DNA of 64,000 nt from an uncultured Eubacteriales bacterium (GTDB lineage Bacteria > Bacillota > Clostridia > TANB77 > CAG-508): positions 1 to 64,000 of the forward strand of contig CASEOS010000007.1 of NCBI GenBank assembly GCA_949289635.1, in the 5' to 3' direction. A program made the translations under genes and the position numbers. Below the pieces are notes generated by a model. The model saw nothing but the letters and a program-made list of their open reading frames with translations, was not told the origin of the DNA and did not search any database. This document shows, in pieces, positions 55,691-64,000 of this stretch (positions within the stretch are counted from its first letter, which is position 1; every line of letters starts with the position of its first letter).

Positions 55691-56811
55691 AATAAAATAT
55701 CACAAATATCCTTGGTAGAATGTAATTTTGCCAATTTTTTTGTGTTTTCTTTCATAGTTTCTAAAGTTTTAGGATGTGAAAATAAATTTTTTAATATTTC
55801 TTCTACATTATCCTGTTTTTTTATCCATATGGCAATACCATTTTTTACTAAAAATTTTGCATTTTTTTCTTCTTGACCAGGAATAGGATTGATAATAACC
55901 ATAGGTAAATGAGATGCCAAACTTTCAGTTGTGGTTAATCCACCAGGTTTGGTAACGACTAAATCAGAAATGCTCATAAATTCTGGAACTTGACTGGTAT
56001 ATTCAAAAACAAGAACACGATTTCCACTTTCATATTTTGAAACAACCTTTTCAAAAGCAAATTTCATTTTCTCATTTTTTCCACTAATAGCTATAATTTG
56101 CATATCTTTGCAGTATTTTACAAATCCTTTAAAAATTTCAACAGTTCTTGTTTTCCCTAATCCAAATTCTCCACCACCAAAAAATAAAATTGTTTTTTTA
56201 TCTGGATTTAAATGTAATTCCTTAAAAATTTCTTCTTTATGAAAATCTTTCAGAAATCTATTAGATAAAGGAATTCCTGTTGCAAATACTTTAGAATCTG
56301 GAATGTCTTTTCTTTTTAAATATTTTTTCATATTTTCGTGTGCCACAAAATAGTAATCTGTATCATCAGAACCAACCAACCATTGGTCATGTGGCGCAAA
56401 ATCTGTCATAATGGTTGCAATTTTCGCAGAGATTTTCCCTTTTCTTTTTAAATAGCTACACATTTGACTTCCAAAAGGATGTGTAGAAATAATTAAATCT
56501 GGTTGTTTTTCTCTTAAAAGTCTTAGAAGTTTAATGGCCATAATTTTATTAGACCTACTCGTAATATGAGCAAGTGGTCCTTTTTGAGAATCAGAATAAA
56601 TTCTTCCCCAAGCCCAAGGCATTTTTTTTGCCATTTCATTATAGGCTTTTGTTGTCATTTTTTCTAAAGCTTTATTAACATATTTCATACAATCAATTAA
56701 TTCTACATCTATGTTTCTATCTGTATAATTATTTTTTAAATACTCATGAATTGATTTTGCAGCATTCAAATGACCACCGCCATAAGATGCATAAAAAATT
56801 AAAATTTTCAT
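55681..56811 (-). CDS. MGDG-synthase-like glycosyltransferase (UgtP type)
   Basis: The 376-residue GT-B enzyme starts ILIFYASYGGGHLNAAKSI, the MGDG synthase N-terminal motif. It has TDFAPHDQWLV, a Gly-rich stretch FFGGGEFGLGK and the nucleotide-sugar motif VVTKPGGLTTTESLA. Such enzymes transfer glucose or galactose to diacylglycerol. The UDP-sugar made by the genes at 46508-49724 may be its donor. A hairpin (AAATAATAAGA / TCTTATTATTT) lies in the 5' leader. Confidence 0.9.
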   Translation of the reverse strand: MKILIFYASYGGGHLNAAKSIHEYLKNNYTDRNIDVELIDCMKYVNKALEKMTTKAYNEMAKKMPWAWGRIYSDSQKGPLAHITSRSNKIMAIKLLRLLREKQPDLIISTHPFGSQMCSYLKRKGKISAKIATIMTDFAPHDQWLVGSDDTDYYFVAHENMKKYLKRKDIPDSKVFATGIPLSNRFLKDFHKEEIFKELHLNPDKKTILFFGGGEFGLGKTRTVEIFKGFVKYCKDMQIIAISGKNEKMKFAFEKVVSKYESGNRVLVFEYTSQVPEFMSISDLVVTKPGGLTTTESLASHLPMVIINPIPGQEEKNAKFLVKNGIAIWIKKQDNVEEILKNLFSHPKTLETMKENTKKLAKLHSTKDICDILLKN

Positions 56812-57016
56812 GATAATCTCCTTTTTAGAAATAATAAGAATGAAAACCTCTTATTATTTGAATTTATTTTGTAGTTCAATTTTAACATAAATACGGTAAA
56901 ATTTCAAAAAATGGAATAAATTTTTATAAAAAAGAGAAAATAATAATAGAAAATATTGCTATCCAGAAACAATTATAAAAAAATAGATGAAAAAATTTAT
57001 ATGATGAGGTGATGAT

Positions 57017-57493
57017 TTGAAAAATATTGTTAAGATTTTAAGTATATTTAGTATATTAGTAATCACATTGATTGCTTTTGTTACATTTTATAAAAATCCT
57101 TCAAAGCAAAATATCAGTTATGCAGCAAGTTCCCATACATCAGATGTCCAATTGATGGCAAGAGCGATTAATGGAGAAGCAAGAGGAGAACCATATGAGG
57201 GACAAGTAGCTGTTGGAGCGGTTATTCTAAACCGTGTAAAAGATTCTAGATTTCCGAACTCTATTTCAGGAGTTATTTATCAATCAGGAGCATTTACAGC
57301 AGTAGCAGATGGACAAATTAATGCACCAATTGATGAAAATTCGACAGTATATAAGGCAGCACAAGATGCCTTAAACGGTTGGGATCCAACAGGAGGTTGT
57401 GTATATTATTTTAATCCAGATACAGCAACAAACAGCTGGATATGGTCAAGACCACATGTGATTACAATTGGAAAACATAGATTTTGTAAGTAA
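57017..57493 (+). CDS. sleB: Spore cortex-lytic enzyme SleB (cell wall hydrolase)
   Basis: The 158-residue protein has a signal peptide or membrane helix (about 7-25) and a Hydrolase_2 catalytic domain with ARAINGEARGEPYEGQVAVGAVILNRV (read in two parts), the catalytic Glu in NGEARGE, and a C-terminal HRFCK. It lacks the N-terminal peptidoglycan-binding domain of B. subtilis SleB. The start is TTG 57017 after GAGGTGATG. It is adjacent to ypeB, its required partner. Confidence 0.9.
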   Translation: MKNIVKILSIFSILVITLIAFVTFYKNPSKQNISYAASSHTSDVQLMARAINGEARGEPYEGQVAVGAVILNRVKDSRFPNSISGVIYQSGAFTAVADGQINAPIDENSTVYKAAQDALNGWDPTGGCVYYFNPDTATNSWIWSRPHVITIGKHRFCK

Positions 57494-57510
57494 TGAAAGG
57501 AATGAAAAAA

Positions 57511-58884
57511 ATGAATAAATTAGTAGAATGGAAAGAAAGATTAAAAAAAGGGCATATGTTTAGTATTATTGTAGTTCTTTTAATTGTAGTTGTTATATTA
57601 GGAATGATTTTATATAAAAAGCAAAGAGAATATAGGCAAGCATCAGAAAATTCATATAATATGGCATTTTATGAATTAGTGGATTATGTACAAAATGTAG
57701 AAACCTATTTAACAAAATCATTAATTTCTACAACGCCAGAACATGGAGCGGAAACATTAACGAATTTGTGGAGAGAAGCAAATTTAGCACAAAGCTATTT
57801 AAGTATGTTACCAGTAGAAAGTCAAGAACTAGAAAATACAGAAAAATTTTTAAATCAGGTAAGTGATTATAGTTATTCCTTATCTAGGAAAAATATATAT
57901 AATGAAAGCTTAAGTGAGGAAGACTTAGCAAATCTTGAAGAATTGCATTCTTATAGTACAGAATTAGAAAATACATTAAATCAGTTATCAGAAGATTTAA
58001 ATAGTGGAAGGTTTGAATGGGGAGAATTAACAAAAAAAGGAACCGTAGCATTTGCACAACAAGTTGATAATATATCAAAAGAAAGTTTTAGTAATTTAGA
58101 AGAAAATTTTCATGAATATTCTGGTTTGATTTATGATGGAGCTTATTCAGAACATATGACAAGTACAGAGAAAAAAGGATTAACTGGAGAAGATATAGAT
58201 GAAAATACAGCCAAAGAACTTGTAGAAGAATTTATTGGAAAAGAGAAAATAAAAGAAATATCTAGCTTAGGATTATCTGAAAATGCAAGTATTCCAGCTT
58301 ATACATTTTCTATTATAGGAAATAATGATGAAAACATCAATATTTCTATTTCCAAAAAAGGCGGACATATCATTTATATGAATACCAATAGAGAAGTCAA
58401 TGCAGAAATTTTAGCACAAGAAGAAGCAACACAAAAAGGAAAAGAATTTTTAGAAAATAGAGGATTTCATAATATGCAAGAAACTTACTATATTACACAA
58501 GAAGGAATAACAACAATCAATTATGCATACAAACAAGATGATGTCATTGTATATCCAGATTTAATCAAAGTAAAAGTAGCTTTAGATAATGGAGAAATAT
58601 TGGGGATTGAAACAACAGGGTATTTAAATAATCATACAGAAAGAAATATTTATAATATACAAATTACTAGTGAACAAGCAAAAGAAAATTTAAATCCAAA
58701 ATTAGAATTAGTAAGTGAAGGAATGGCTATTATACCTACGGAGTGGCAAACAGAAATCTTATGTTACGAATTTAAAGGAAAAGTAAATGATAAAGAGTTT
58801 TTAGTATATATTAATGCAGAAAATGGAAGAGAAGAAGATATATTAATTATAACAGATACGGGAAATGGTGTTTTAACAATGTAG
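57511..58884 (+). CDS. ypeB: Germination protein YpeB
   Basis: The 457-residue protein has an N-terminal membrane helix (about 14-34), a helical region typical of YpeB (NMAFYELVDYVQNVETYL), and C-terminal PepSY-type repeats (about 235-450). YpeB is needed for SleB stability in dormant spores. Three in-frame ATGs exist (57493, 57502, 57511); the last best fits AAAGG spacing. The stop is followed by the palindrome at 58897. Confidence 0.9.
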   Translation: MNKLVEWKERLKKGHMFSIIVVLLIVVVILGMILYKKQREYRQASENSYNMAFYELVDYVQNVETYLTKSLISTTPEHGAETLTNLWREANLAQSYLSMLPVESQELENTEKFLNQVSDYSYSLSRKNIYNESLSEEDLANLEELHSYSTELENTLNQLSEDLNSGRFEWGELTKKGTVAFAQQVDNISKESFSNLEENFHEYSGLIYDGAYSEHMTSTEKKGLTGEDIDENTAKELVEEFIGKEKIKEISSLGLSENASIPAYTFSIIGNNDENINISISKKGGHIIYMNTNREVNAEILAQEEATQKGKEFLENRGFHNMQETYYITQEGITTINYAYKQDDVIVYPDLIKVKVALDNGEILGIETTGYLNNHTERNIYNIQITSEQAKENLNPKLELVSEGMAIIPTEWQTEILCYEFKGKVNDKEFLVYINAENGREEDILIITDTGNGVLTM

Positions 58885-58896
58885 AAAGCATTTATG

Positions 58897-59095
58897 GCAA
58901 TTTGGGACAATTGGGGTGTTTTTTGGACAATTGGGGTGGCTTCTTTTGGGACAATTGGGGACGTTTCCATTTGGACATTTTTTATATAGTATCTAAAAAA
59001 GAAATTATAAAAAATGTCCAAATGGAAACGTCCCCAATTGTCCCAAAAGAAGCCACCCCAATTGTCCAAAAAACACCCCAATTGTCCCAAATTGC
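58897..59095. repeat. GGGGACG palindromic element 7 (87-bp perfect arms)
   Basis: Two perfectly complementary 87-nt arms (58897-58983 and 59009-59095) flank a 25-nt loop. Each arm contains three copies of GGACAATTGGGG and ends in GGGGACGTTTCCATTTGGAC. It fills the gap between the convergent ypeB and VanW genes, so the transcript of either could end in a hairpin of about 87 bp. Small mirror-image frames inside it are not genes. Confidence 0.95.
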
Positions 59096-59099
59096 ATTT

Positions 59100-60761
59100 T
59101 TAATGTCTTTTATATGTATCTTTTGATAATAGTTCTGTACTAACAACTTGCCCATTTTGTTTTAAGATTCTGTAAGCTTCTGAATAAGTAGAATCAGCGG
59201 TACTACCAGTCACATATGACGAAATTTCAACTTCATATTCATTATTTGTTCTTAAGCCATATATGTCAAACTTAGCGATTCCGCCAGAAACAGAACATAC
59301 AATTTTAATAGGATAATCTCTATTATTTTTAAATTTAAAATCAATAGAACCATATACAACAGTGGCATCTCTACTTGCTGTCACATAGGATGGAACAAAT
59401 TGGTGATTACTTCTTTCTACAATTTCTAAGTTTGCATATAAAACAGCATTATATAATGTAGAAGTGATTTGACAAATTCCACCACCTAATCCATCAACGA
59501 CTTGACCTTCAACATATATAGGAGCCTCTTTGTAGCCTGCGGCAATTGTTCTTTCTCCGACAACTTGGTTGTAAGAAAATGTTTCACCAGGCATTAGAAC
59601 AGTACCGTTAATTTTTGAAGCGGCAAGTTGTAAATTAGTTGTTCTATCCCTATCTCTTGTAGAATATCTAGTAGAATATGTTGAAAGCATATCTGGAAAT
59701 GCTTCTGTACCAATCATATTTGTTGTTATATTAGGATACAGTGTTTGTAAAGGTATAACATATTCTGATGTTTCTTCTGATAACATATTTTTTGCTTCAT
59801 CTAAAGATATTGCAAAATCCAAACCATTTTCTGAAGGATAAACGGCAAAAGGATTTTGTGTGTAATAAGCATCAACAGGTTCTTTGTATATTTCATTATA
59901 AATTTTTTCAATATTAATTTCAGAAGGTTGTTTAGAAACAGTAGCAATATCTAGAGTTCGGTTTTTTAATGTTAAATTTGAAATACCATTTTTTATAAAT
60001 GTACACATTTGGTCTACATCTACGACATTACCTTCAGAACCACGGGTAACGATTAAGTTATTACCTTCGATATAATAACCACTTTCAATAACGGTATCAG
60101 GTAACTTAGATGAAATATCATTTAAAGCAGTTCTCAATTGTTTTTCATCTAAAGTTGCTGTAAGTTCTATATCCATAGGATGTATCCATGTTTTCAAAGC
60201 TGTAAAACTGTTCTCAAATATATTACCAGATTTGCCAGTTTCATATGCTTGCTCAACAGCAGAATCAATATCAAAACTTACATTAAGTGCAGATAAAGGA
60301 ATGCTTGTTTCATAATCATTATGTACTAAATTAATATTTTCAGGCAAATTCTCATTAATATAATTTTGGATTGTTTCTTTTGCTTTTTCTGTTGATAGGC
60401 CAGAAACATTGACATCTTTTATACTGATTCCAGAAATAATGTTTTCATTTTTACTATTTACAAAAGTAAAAATCAAAAATGCAATACATAGTAAAATGAT
60501 AAAAAGCAAAATACTAAATCCAAAAATACGTAATCCTTTAGAATGTGAATGTCTATCATTTTCAGGATGATAATTCTCTACTGGATGAAATTCCCTTTTT
60601 TCTGTATATTTTTCTTCTTTAGAATCCATTTTTTCTTCAATATTTTCTTTAGGAGAAGTTTCTTGCGTTTTCACATCTGCTCCTTCTTTAAGCTGTGAAT
60701 CTACACCCAATAAAGTTACTTTATCTAATGGCTTTTCTAATTCCATATTTTTTGTGTTCAT
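59100..60761 (-). CDS. VanW family cell-surface protein
   Basis: The 553-residue protein has a charged cytoplasmic N-terminus (about 1-80), a membrane helix (about 85-105), a peptidoglycan-binding PG_binding_4-like region (about 120-330), and a C-terminal VanW domain with GTVLMPGETFSYNQVVG, GGGICQITSTLYNAVL and NRDYPIKI. The role of VanW is unclear. The chosen ATG at 60761 follows AAAAAGGAG. A longer start at 60779 overlaps that site. Confidence 0.93.
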   Translation of the reverse strand: MNTKNMELEKPLDKVTLLGVDSQLKEGADVKTQETSPKENIEEKMDSKEEKYTEKREFHPVENYHPENDRHSHSKGLRIFGFSILLFIILLCIAFLIFTFVNSKNENIISGISIKDVNVSGLSTEKAKETIQNYINENLPENINLVHNDYETSIPLSALNVSFDIDSAVEQAYETGKSGNIFENSFTALKTWIHPMDIELTATLDEKQLRTALNDISSKLPDTVIESGYYIEGNNLIVTRGSEGNVVDVDQMCTFIKNGISNLTLKNRTLDIATVSKQPSEINIEKIYNEIYKEPVDAYYTQNPFAVYPSENGLDFAISLDEAKNMLSEETSEYVIPLQTLYPNITTNMIGTEAFPDMLSTYSTRYSTRDRDRTTNLQLAASKINGTVLMPGETFSYNQVVGERTIAAGYKEAPIYVEGQVVDGLGGGICQITSTLYNAVLYANLEIVERSNHQFVPSYVTASRDATVVYGSIDFKFKNNRDYPIKIVCSVSGGIAKFDIYGLRTNNEYEVEISSYVTGSTADSTYSEAYRILKQNGQVVSTELLSKDTYKRH

Positions 60762-60983
60762 AAAATTCTCCTTTTTCAAATGTCTTTTTTATTATATCAT
60801 AATTCGTCGAAAAATTATATATTCTTCACATAAAATTTATAAAATAGAAAAAGCAAATTTTTCCATATAATAAAAAGGAAAAATATAAAAATTTTGTTAA
60901 AATAATTTTTTATAAAAAGAGAATACTAAATATATAAAGTTGTATATACAGTTTTATAATTTTAAATTTTTTAGGAGGAAATT

Positions 60984-61160
60984 ATGTCTAAGAATCGTCA
61001 TTTAATTTCTGAAAATTTAAGAGAAGAAATTGCAAGAGAATTAGGAGTATATGAACAAGTCAAAAAAGATGGAGGAAGCTGGGGAAATGTTTCTTCTAAA
61101 GATTGTGGAAACATTGTTTCAAAAGCGATTGAAATAGCCAACAGAGCAGTAGAACAATAG
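60984..61160 (+). CDS. Small acid-soluble spore protein, alpha/beta type
   Basis: The 58-residue protein begins MSKNRHLISENLREEIAREL and has a GGSWGNVSSKDCGNIVSKAI segment. These match the two conserved blocks of alpha/beta SASPs that coat spore DNA. The ribosome site AGGAGGAAA is strong. A weak sigma-G-like sequence (GAATA, then GTATATA) lies upstream at about 60921-60950. A terminator follows. Confidence 0.85.
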   Translation: MSKNRHLISENLREEIARELGVYEQVKKDGGSWGNVSSKDCGNIVSKAIEIANRAVEQ

Positions 61161-61166
61161 TCAAAG

Positions 61167-61203
61167 ATATGGATAGAATTAGAAAAAATTCTATCCATAT
61201 TTT
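61167..61203 (+). terminator. Terminator after the SASP gene
   Basis: ATATGGATAGAATT / AATTCTATCCATAT with a 6-nt loop, then TTT. Confidence 0.85.
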
Positions 61204-61268
61204 CCTATATAGTTGCAAAAAAAGAAATTTAATCATATAATTCTAAAAAAGATATAGAGGTGAAAGGA

Positions 61269-62669
61269 ATGAAGGATATAACAATAAAAGATATACTAAC
61301 ATGTACAGGTGGAAAATTAATTACAGGAAATGAAAATATAGTATGTAAAACATTTTCTAAAGATACAAGAACCATAAAAGAAGGCGATATATATATAGGA
61401 ATCAAAGGAGAAAATTTTGATGGGAATGTATTTTGGAAGAAAGCATTAGATAAGGGTGCTAAGGGAGTGATTGTTCAAGGAATAGAATTTGATAAACAAG
61501 ATATAGATACATATCCAGATAAAGTGATTATACAAGTAAAAGACACTTTACAAGCGTTATATAAATTAGCAAGTTACAAAAGAGAGATATATAAGGTACC
61601 AGTCATAGCTATTACAGGGAGTGTAGGGAAAACAAGTACAAAAGACTTAGTGGCTAGTGTTGTTGCACAAAAATATAAGATATGTAAAACAGTAGGAAAT
61701 AATAACAATAATATTGGAATGCCATTTACCATATTAAATGCACCAGAAGATATAGAAGCATTTGTATTAGAAATGGGAATGAATCATTTTGGAGAAATTC
61801 ACTTACTTTCTGAAATTGCAAAACCTAATATTTGTGTTATTACCAATATAGGTACTTCACATATAGGAAATTTGGGGTCAAGAGAAAATATATTAAAGGC
61901 AAAATTAGAAATATTAGATGGTGCCCAAAATCCATATATGGTTATCAATCATGATAATGATTTATTACATAAATGGTATGAAGAAAATAAAGATAAGATA
62001 ACCATAAAAACATATGGAATCAATGAAAAAAGTGATATACAAGCAAAAGATATTCAACTATACGAAGAAGGTAGTGAATATAAAATTCACTTAAACAATA
62101 AAGAAGAAACAATAAAAGTTCCTGTGGGAGGAGAACATTTTGTATTAAATAGTTTATGTGCCATTGCAGTAGGAGAAATATTAGATATAGAAAATGAAGA
62201 CATAAAAAGAGGAATTGAAACATTTTCACTTACGAAAAATAGGATGGAAGTCATAGAATTAAAAAATGACATTAAATTAATCAATGATGCATACAATTCT
62301 AGTGTAGAATCTGTGAAGGCAAGTTTATCCTATATGAGTCAGATGAAGGCAAATAGAAGAATTGCAGTATTAGGCGATATATTAGAAACAGGAGAATTTG
62401 CAGAAAAATTACATAAAGAAATTGGTAAAATTGTATGTGAAAATAAAGTAGATGTTTTAATTTGTAGTGGAGAAAATGCAAAATATATAGTGGAATCTGC
62501 AAAAGAAAATGGATTTGATGAAAAAAATATATATTATTTTGATAATAAAGAAGATATAGTAGAATTATTAAAAAAGTGTATACAACCAGAAGATGTCATA
62601 TTATTGAAAGCATCAAATGGCATGAGATTTTTTGATATAGCAGAAAAAATAAAAATAAAATTTCAATAA
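61269..62669 (+). CDS. murF: UDP-N-acetylmuramoyl-tripeptide-D-alanyl-D-alanine ligase
   Basis: The 466-residue Mur ligase has the N-terminal domain with DTRTIKEGDIYIGIKGENFDG, the ATP loop AITGSVGKTSTKD near residues 116-128, NNNNIGMP, and the later NDAYNSSVESVKASL. It adds D-Ala-D-Ala to the muramyl tripeptide. ATG 61269 follows GAGGTGAAAGGA; a GTG at 61260 is less likely. Confidence 0.95.
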   Translation: MKDITIKDILTCTGGKLITGNENIVCKTFSKDTRTIKEGDIYIGIKGENFDGNVFWKKALDKGAKGVIVQGIEFDKQDIDTYPDKVIIQVKDTLQALYKLASYKREIYKVPVIAITGSVGKTSTKDLVASVVAQKYKICKTVGNNNNNIGMPFTILNAPEDIEAFVLEMGMNHFGEIHLLSEIAKPNICVITNIGTSHIGNLGSRENILKAKLEILDGAQNPYMVINHDNDLLHKWYEENKDKITIKTYGINEKSDIQAKDIQLYEEGSEYKIHLNNKEETIKVPVGGEHFVLNSLCAIAVGEILDIENEDIKRGIETFSLTKNRMEVIELKNDIKLINDAYNSSVESVKASLSYMSQMKANRRIAVLGDILETGEFAEKLHKEIGKIVCENKVDVLICSGENAKYIVESAKENGFDEKNIYYFDNKEDIVELLKKCIQPEDVILLKASNGMRFFDIAEKIKIKFQ

Positions 62670-62694
62670 AATGCTTTCAATAAATTATATAGTA

Positions 62695-62723
62695 AAAAAA
62701 TCCATAAAACTATGGATTTTTTT
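62695..62723 (+). terminator. Terminator after murF
   Basis: AAAAATCCATA / TATGGATTTTT around a 4-nt loop, then a T run. Confidence 0.85.
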
Positions 62724-62731
62724 CATTTTTA

Positions 62732-62740
62732 TGATATAAT
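62732..62740 (+). promoter_or_regulatory. Extended -10 promoter of the second J-domain gene
   Basis: TGATATAAT matches the TGnTATAAT form. Confidence 0.55.
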
Positions 62741-62771
62741 AAAAACACCTGATTATTAGGGAGGATGTCAA

Positions 62772-63647
62772 ATGATTTACAAAGATTATTATAAAATTTT
62801 GGGGCTAGAAACTAGTAGAGTTTCTATTGATGAAATAAAAATAGCATATCGAAATGCTGCTAAAAAATATCATCCAGATGTTAATGTAGGAGACAATTTA
62901 GCAGAAGAACGTATAAAAGATATTAATGAAGCATATAGAATCTTATCTATACCAAGTTCTAAAAGAAAATATGATAGAATATGGAATTCAAAAAATTTGG
63001 TAAATAAAAAGTTTAATATGAAAGGAAAAGATTCTATTGTAAAAATGTTTTTCGGAAACATCAAACATAATGAAGAAGTAAAAAATGGTAAAAAAGATAA
63101 AGACCCATTAAGAGGAGAAAATGTTGAAACTGAAATAAATACAACAATCTATGAGGCTTTTTATGGATTAGATAAGAAAATATCCTTAAGAACAGTTGAT
63201 GGAAAAATGAAAACATTTACAGTAACAGTTCCTCAAGGGATAAGAGATGGGGAAAAAATTCGATTAATTGGACAAGGAAAACCAGGAATTAATGGTGCCA
63301 AAAATGGAGATTTATTTATAAAAATTAATATAAAAAATGATAAAAAATTCAAACTACAAGGTTGTGACATGTATACAGATTTATTCATTACACCATGGGA
63401 AGCAGCATTAGGGACAAGGGTAAATATTCAATCCATAGATGAAGAAACAAAGGTATATATTCCGCAAGGAATACAAAGTGGAGAAAAAATCCGAATACCA
63501 GGAAAAGGTTACAAGGATGGAAAAGGCTCAAGAGGTGACTTAATTGCAGAAGTTAAAATCATGGTACCTAAAAAATTGACAAATGAAGAAAGAACTATAT
63601 TTGAACAATTAAATCATATATCAACCTTTAATCCAAGAAAAGACTAA
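62772..63647 (+). CDS. DnaJ-like co-chaperone (no zinc fingers)
   Basis: The 291-residue protein has a J-domain at 1-70 with HPD in KYHPDVNVG. A basic linker follows. C-terminal domains I and II have the DnaJ peptide-binding pattern: VTVPQGIRDGEKIRLIGQGKPG and IPQGIQSGEKIRIPGKGYKDGKG (both in shorter parts). The four zinc-binding CXXCXGXG repeats of DnaJ are absent, so it is CbpA-like. GGGAGGATG precedes the ATG. Confidence 0.92.
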   Translation: MIYKDYYKILGLETSRVSIDEIKIAYRNAAKKYHPDVNVGDNLAEERIKDINEAYRILSIPSSKRKYDRIWNSKNLVNKKFNMKGKDSIVKMFFGNIKHNEEVKNGKKDKDPLRGENVETEINTTIYEAFYGLDKKISLRTVDGKMKTFTVTVPQGIRDGEKIRLIGQGKPGINGAKNGDLFIKINIKNDKKFKLQGCDMYTDLFITPWEAALGTRVNIQSIDEETKVYIPQGIQSGEKIRIPGKGYKDGKGSRGDLIAEVKIMVPKKLTNEERTIFEQLNHISTFNPRKD

Positions 63648-63660
63648 GAAAAAAGAACAT

Positions 63661-63707
63661 ATTTACATAAAATACATATTGACAATATATGTATTTTCAT
63701 GTAAAAT
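63661..63707 (+). promoter_or_regulatory. Hairpin and promoter upstream of the last gene
   Basis: TTTACATaAAATACATAT and ATGTATTTTcATGTAAA form a hairpin that can end the J-domain transcript. Inside it TTGACA (63679-63684), a 17-nt spacer and TAAAAT (63702-63707) form a promoter for the next gene. Confidence 0.6.
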
Positions 63708-63776
63708 AAATAGTGTATGTTGTATAAAACAAATGATAAGCTATGGATTAAAAAACATAGAAATGGAGGGAAAAAA

Positions 63777-64000
63777 ATGGAGACATGGGAAGGAAAGAGC
63801 TTTAGCATTACAGATCCGAAGGGAGTAAGTACAGTCATCTATCAAATTATAAAGACTCCAAAAGCCTTATTAAAGGAATACCCTAAATATGCCTTAGAAA
63901 GGTTAGAGTCAACTGATGAGATAAGAGGAGACATGATTCGAAAGACTTTTTATGTAGATTTTCCATCAGTAGATCAAGATGAATTAGTTATCTTATCTTT
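63777..64000 (+). CDS. Hypothetical protein, truncated by the window end
   Basis: The frame starts at ATG 63777 after GGAGGG and is open to the end of the window (74 codons). It begins METWEGKSFSITDPKGVSTV and has no membrane segment so far. I recognise no family; its 3' part is outside the window. Confidence 0.6.
   Translation, partial: METWEGKSFSITDPKGVSTVIYQIIKTPKALLKEYPKYALERLESTDEIRGDMIRKTFYVDFPSVDQDELVILS

Noticed and set aside
58764..59126. Mirror-image frames starting MGQLGCFLDNWGGFFWDNWG on both strands
   Set aside because: They are translations of the two arms of the 87-bp palindrome; the same peptide on both strands is a consequence of symmetry.

Overview
The window is one AT-rich chromosomal segment around a replication origin. 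It most likely comes from an anaerobic, spore-forming member of the Clostridia. Evidence: the Firmicutes origin layout (dnaN and dnaA on the minus strand, divergent from rpmH-rnpA-yidD-yidC-jag-mnmE-mnmG-rsmG-parA-parB), very low GC, a DUF4446 gene after parB, and many sporulation or germination genes (spoIIR, gerM, spmA/spmB, sleB-ypeB, an alpha/beta-type SASP, an AbrB/SpoVT-like regulator). It resembles uncultured gut clostridia, but I cannot name a genus.

Layout: 1-442 is T-rich non-coding DNA. 443-3661 holds dnaN, dnaA and a bipartite oriC with DnaA boxes in both intergenic gaps. 3662-14722 is the conserved origin-proximal block. Two tRNA-Ser genes (14810-15056) come next. 15250-29482 encodes a type IV secretion-like machine: four tandem pilin-like proteins, a PrgI/VirB3-like protein, a possible split VirB4 (386 aa plus a 647 aa ATPase), a VirB6-like membrane protein, two membrane-anchored NTF2/VirB8-like proteins and a 1239 aa three-module cell-wall hydrolase. 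I see no relaxase, VirD4 or integrase. 29550-46382 holds an ABC exporter, a J-domain protein, a giant 2-hydroxyacyl-CoA dehydratase activase-like protein, RNA methyltransferases, spmA/B, rlmH, walJ, murA and spoIIR. 46508-64000 holds nucleotide-sugar enzymes, a TtcA-like protein, tRNA-Arg(CCU)-tadA, SRP RNA-dnaX-ybaB-recR, a MGDG-synthase-like glycosyltransferase, sleB-ypeB, a VanW protein, a SASP, murF, a second J-domain protein and a truncated last gene.

Most striking observation: three otherwise intact genes (mnmE, the VirB6-like gene and walJ) each need a +1 frameshift. In all three the shift lies exactly at a frame-0 CGG codon, and skipping its C gives a glycine codon GGA/GGG and restores the family sequence. 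By eye, CGG is otherwise absent as a sense codon in the window's genes, except near the 3' end of one gene with foreign-looking codon use (55400-55663). This suggests that CGG is an unassigned or hungry codon at which ribosomes shift +1 and insert Gly. Sequencing or base-calling error is the main alternative.

Second theme: a family of large palindromic elements (6176, 10048, 37283, 42557, 49716, 55291, 58897). Their cores are mostly GGGGACG or GGGACGTG. The arms are perfect or near-perfect and 29 to 87 bp long, elements can nest inside one another, and they sit only between genes, often where terminators would be.
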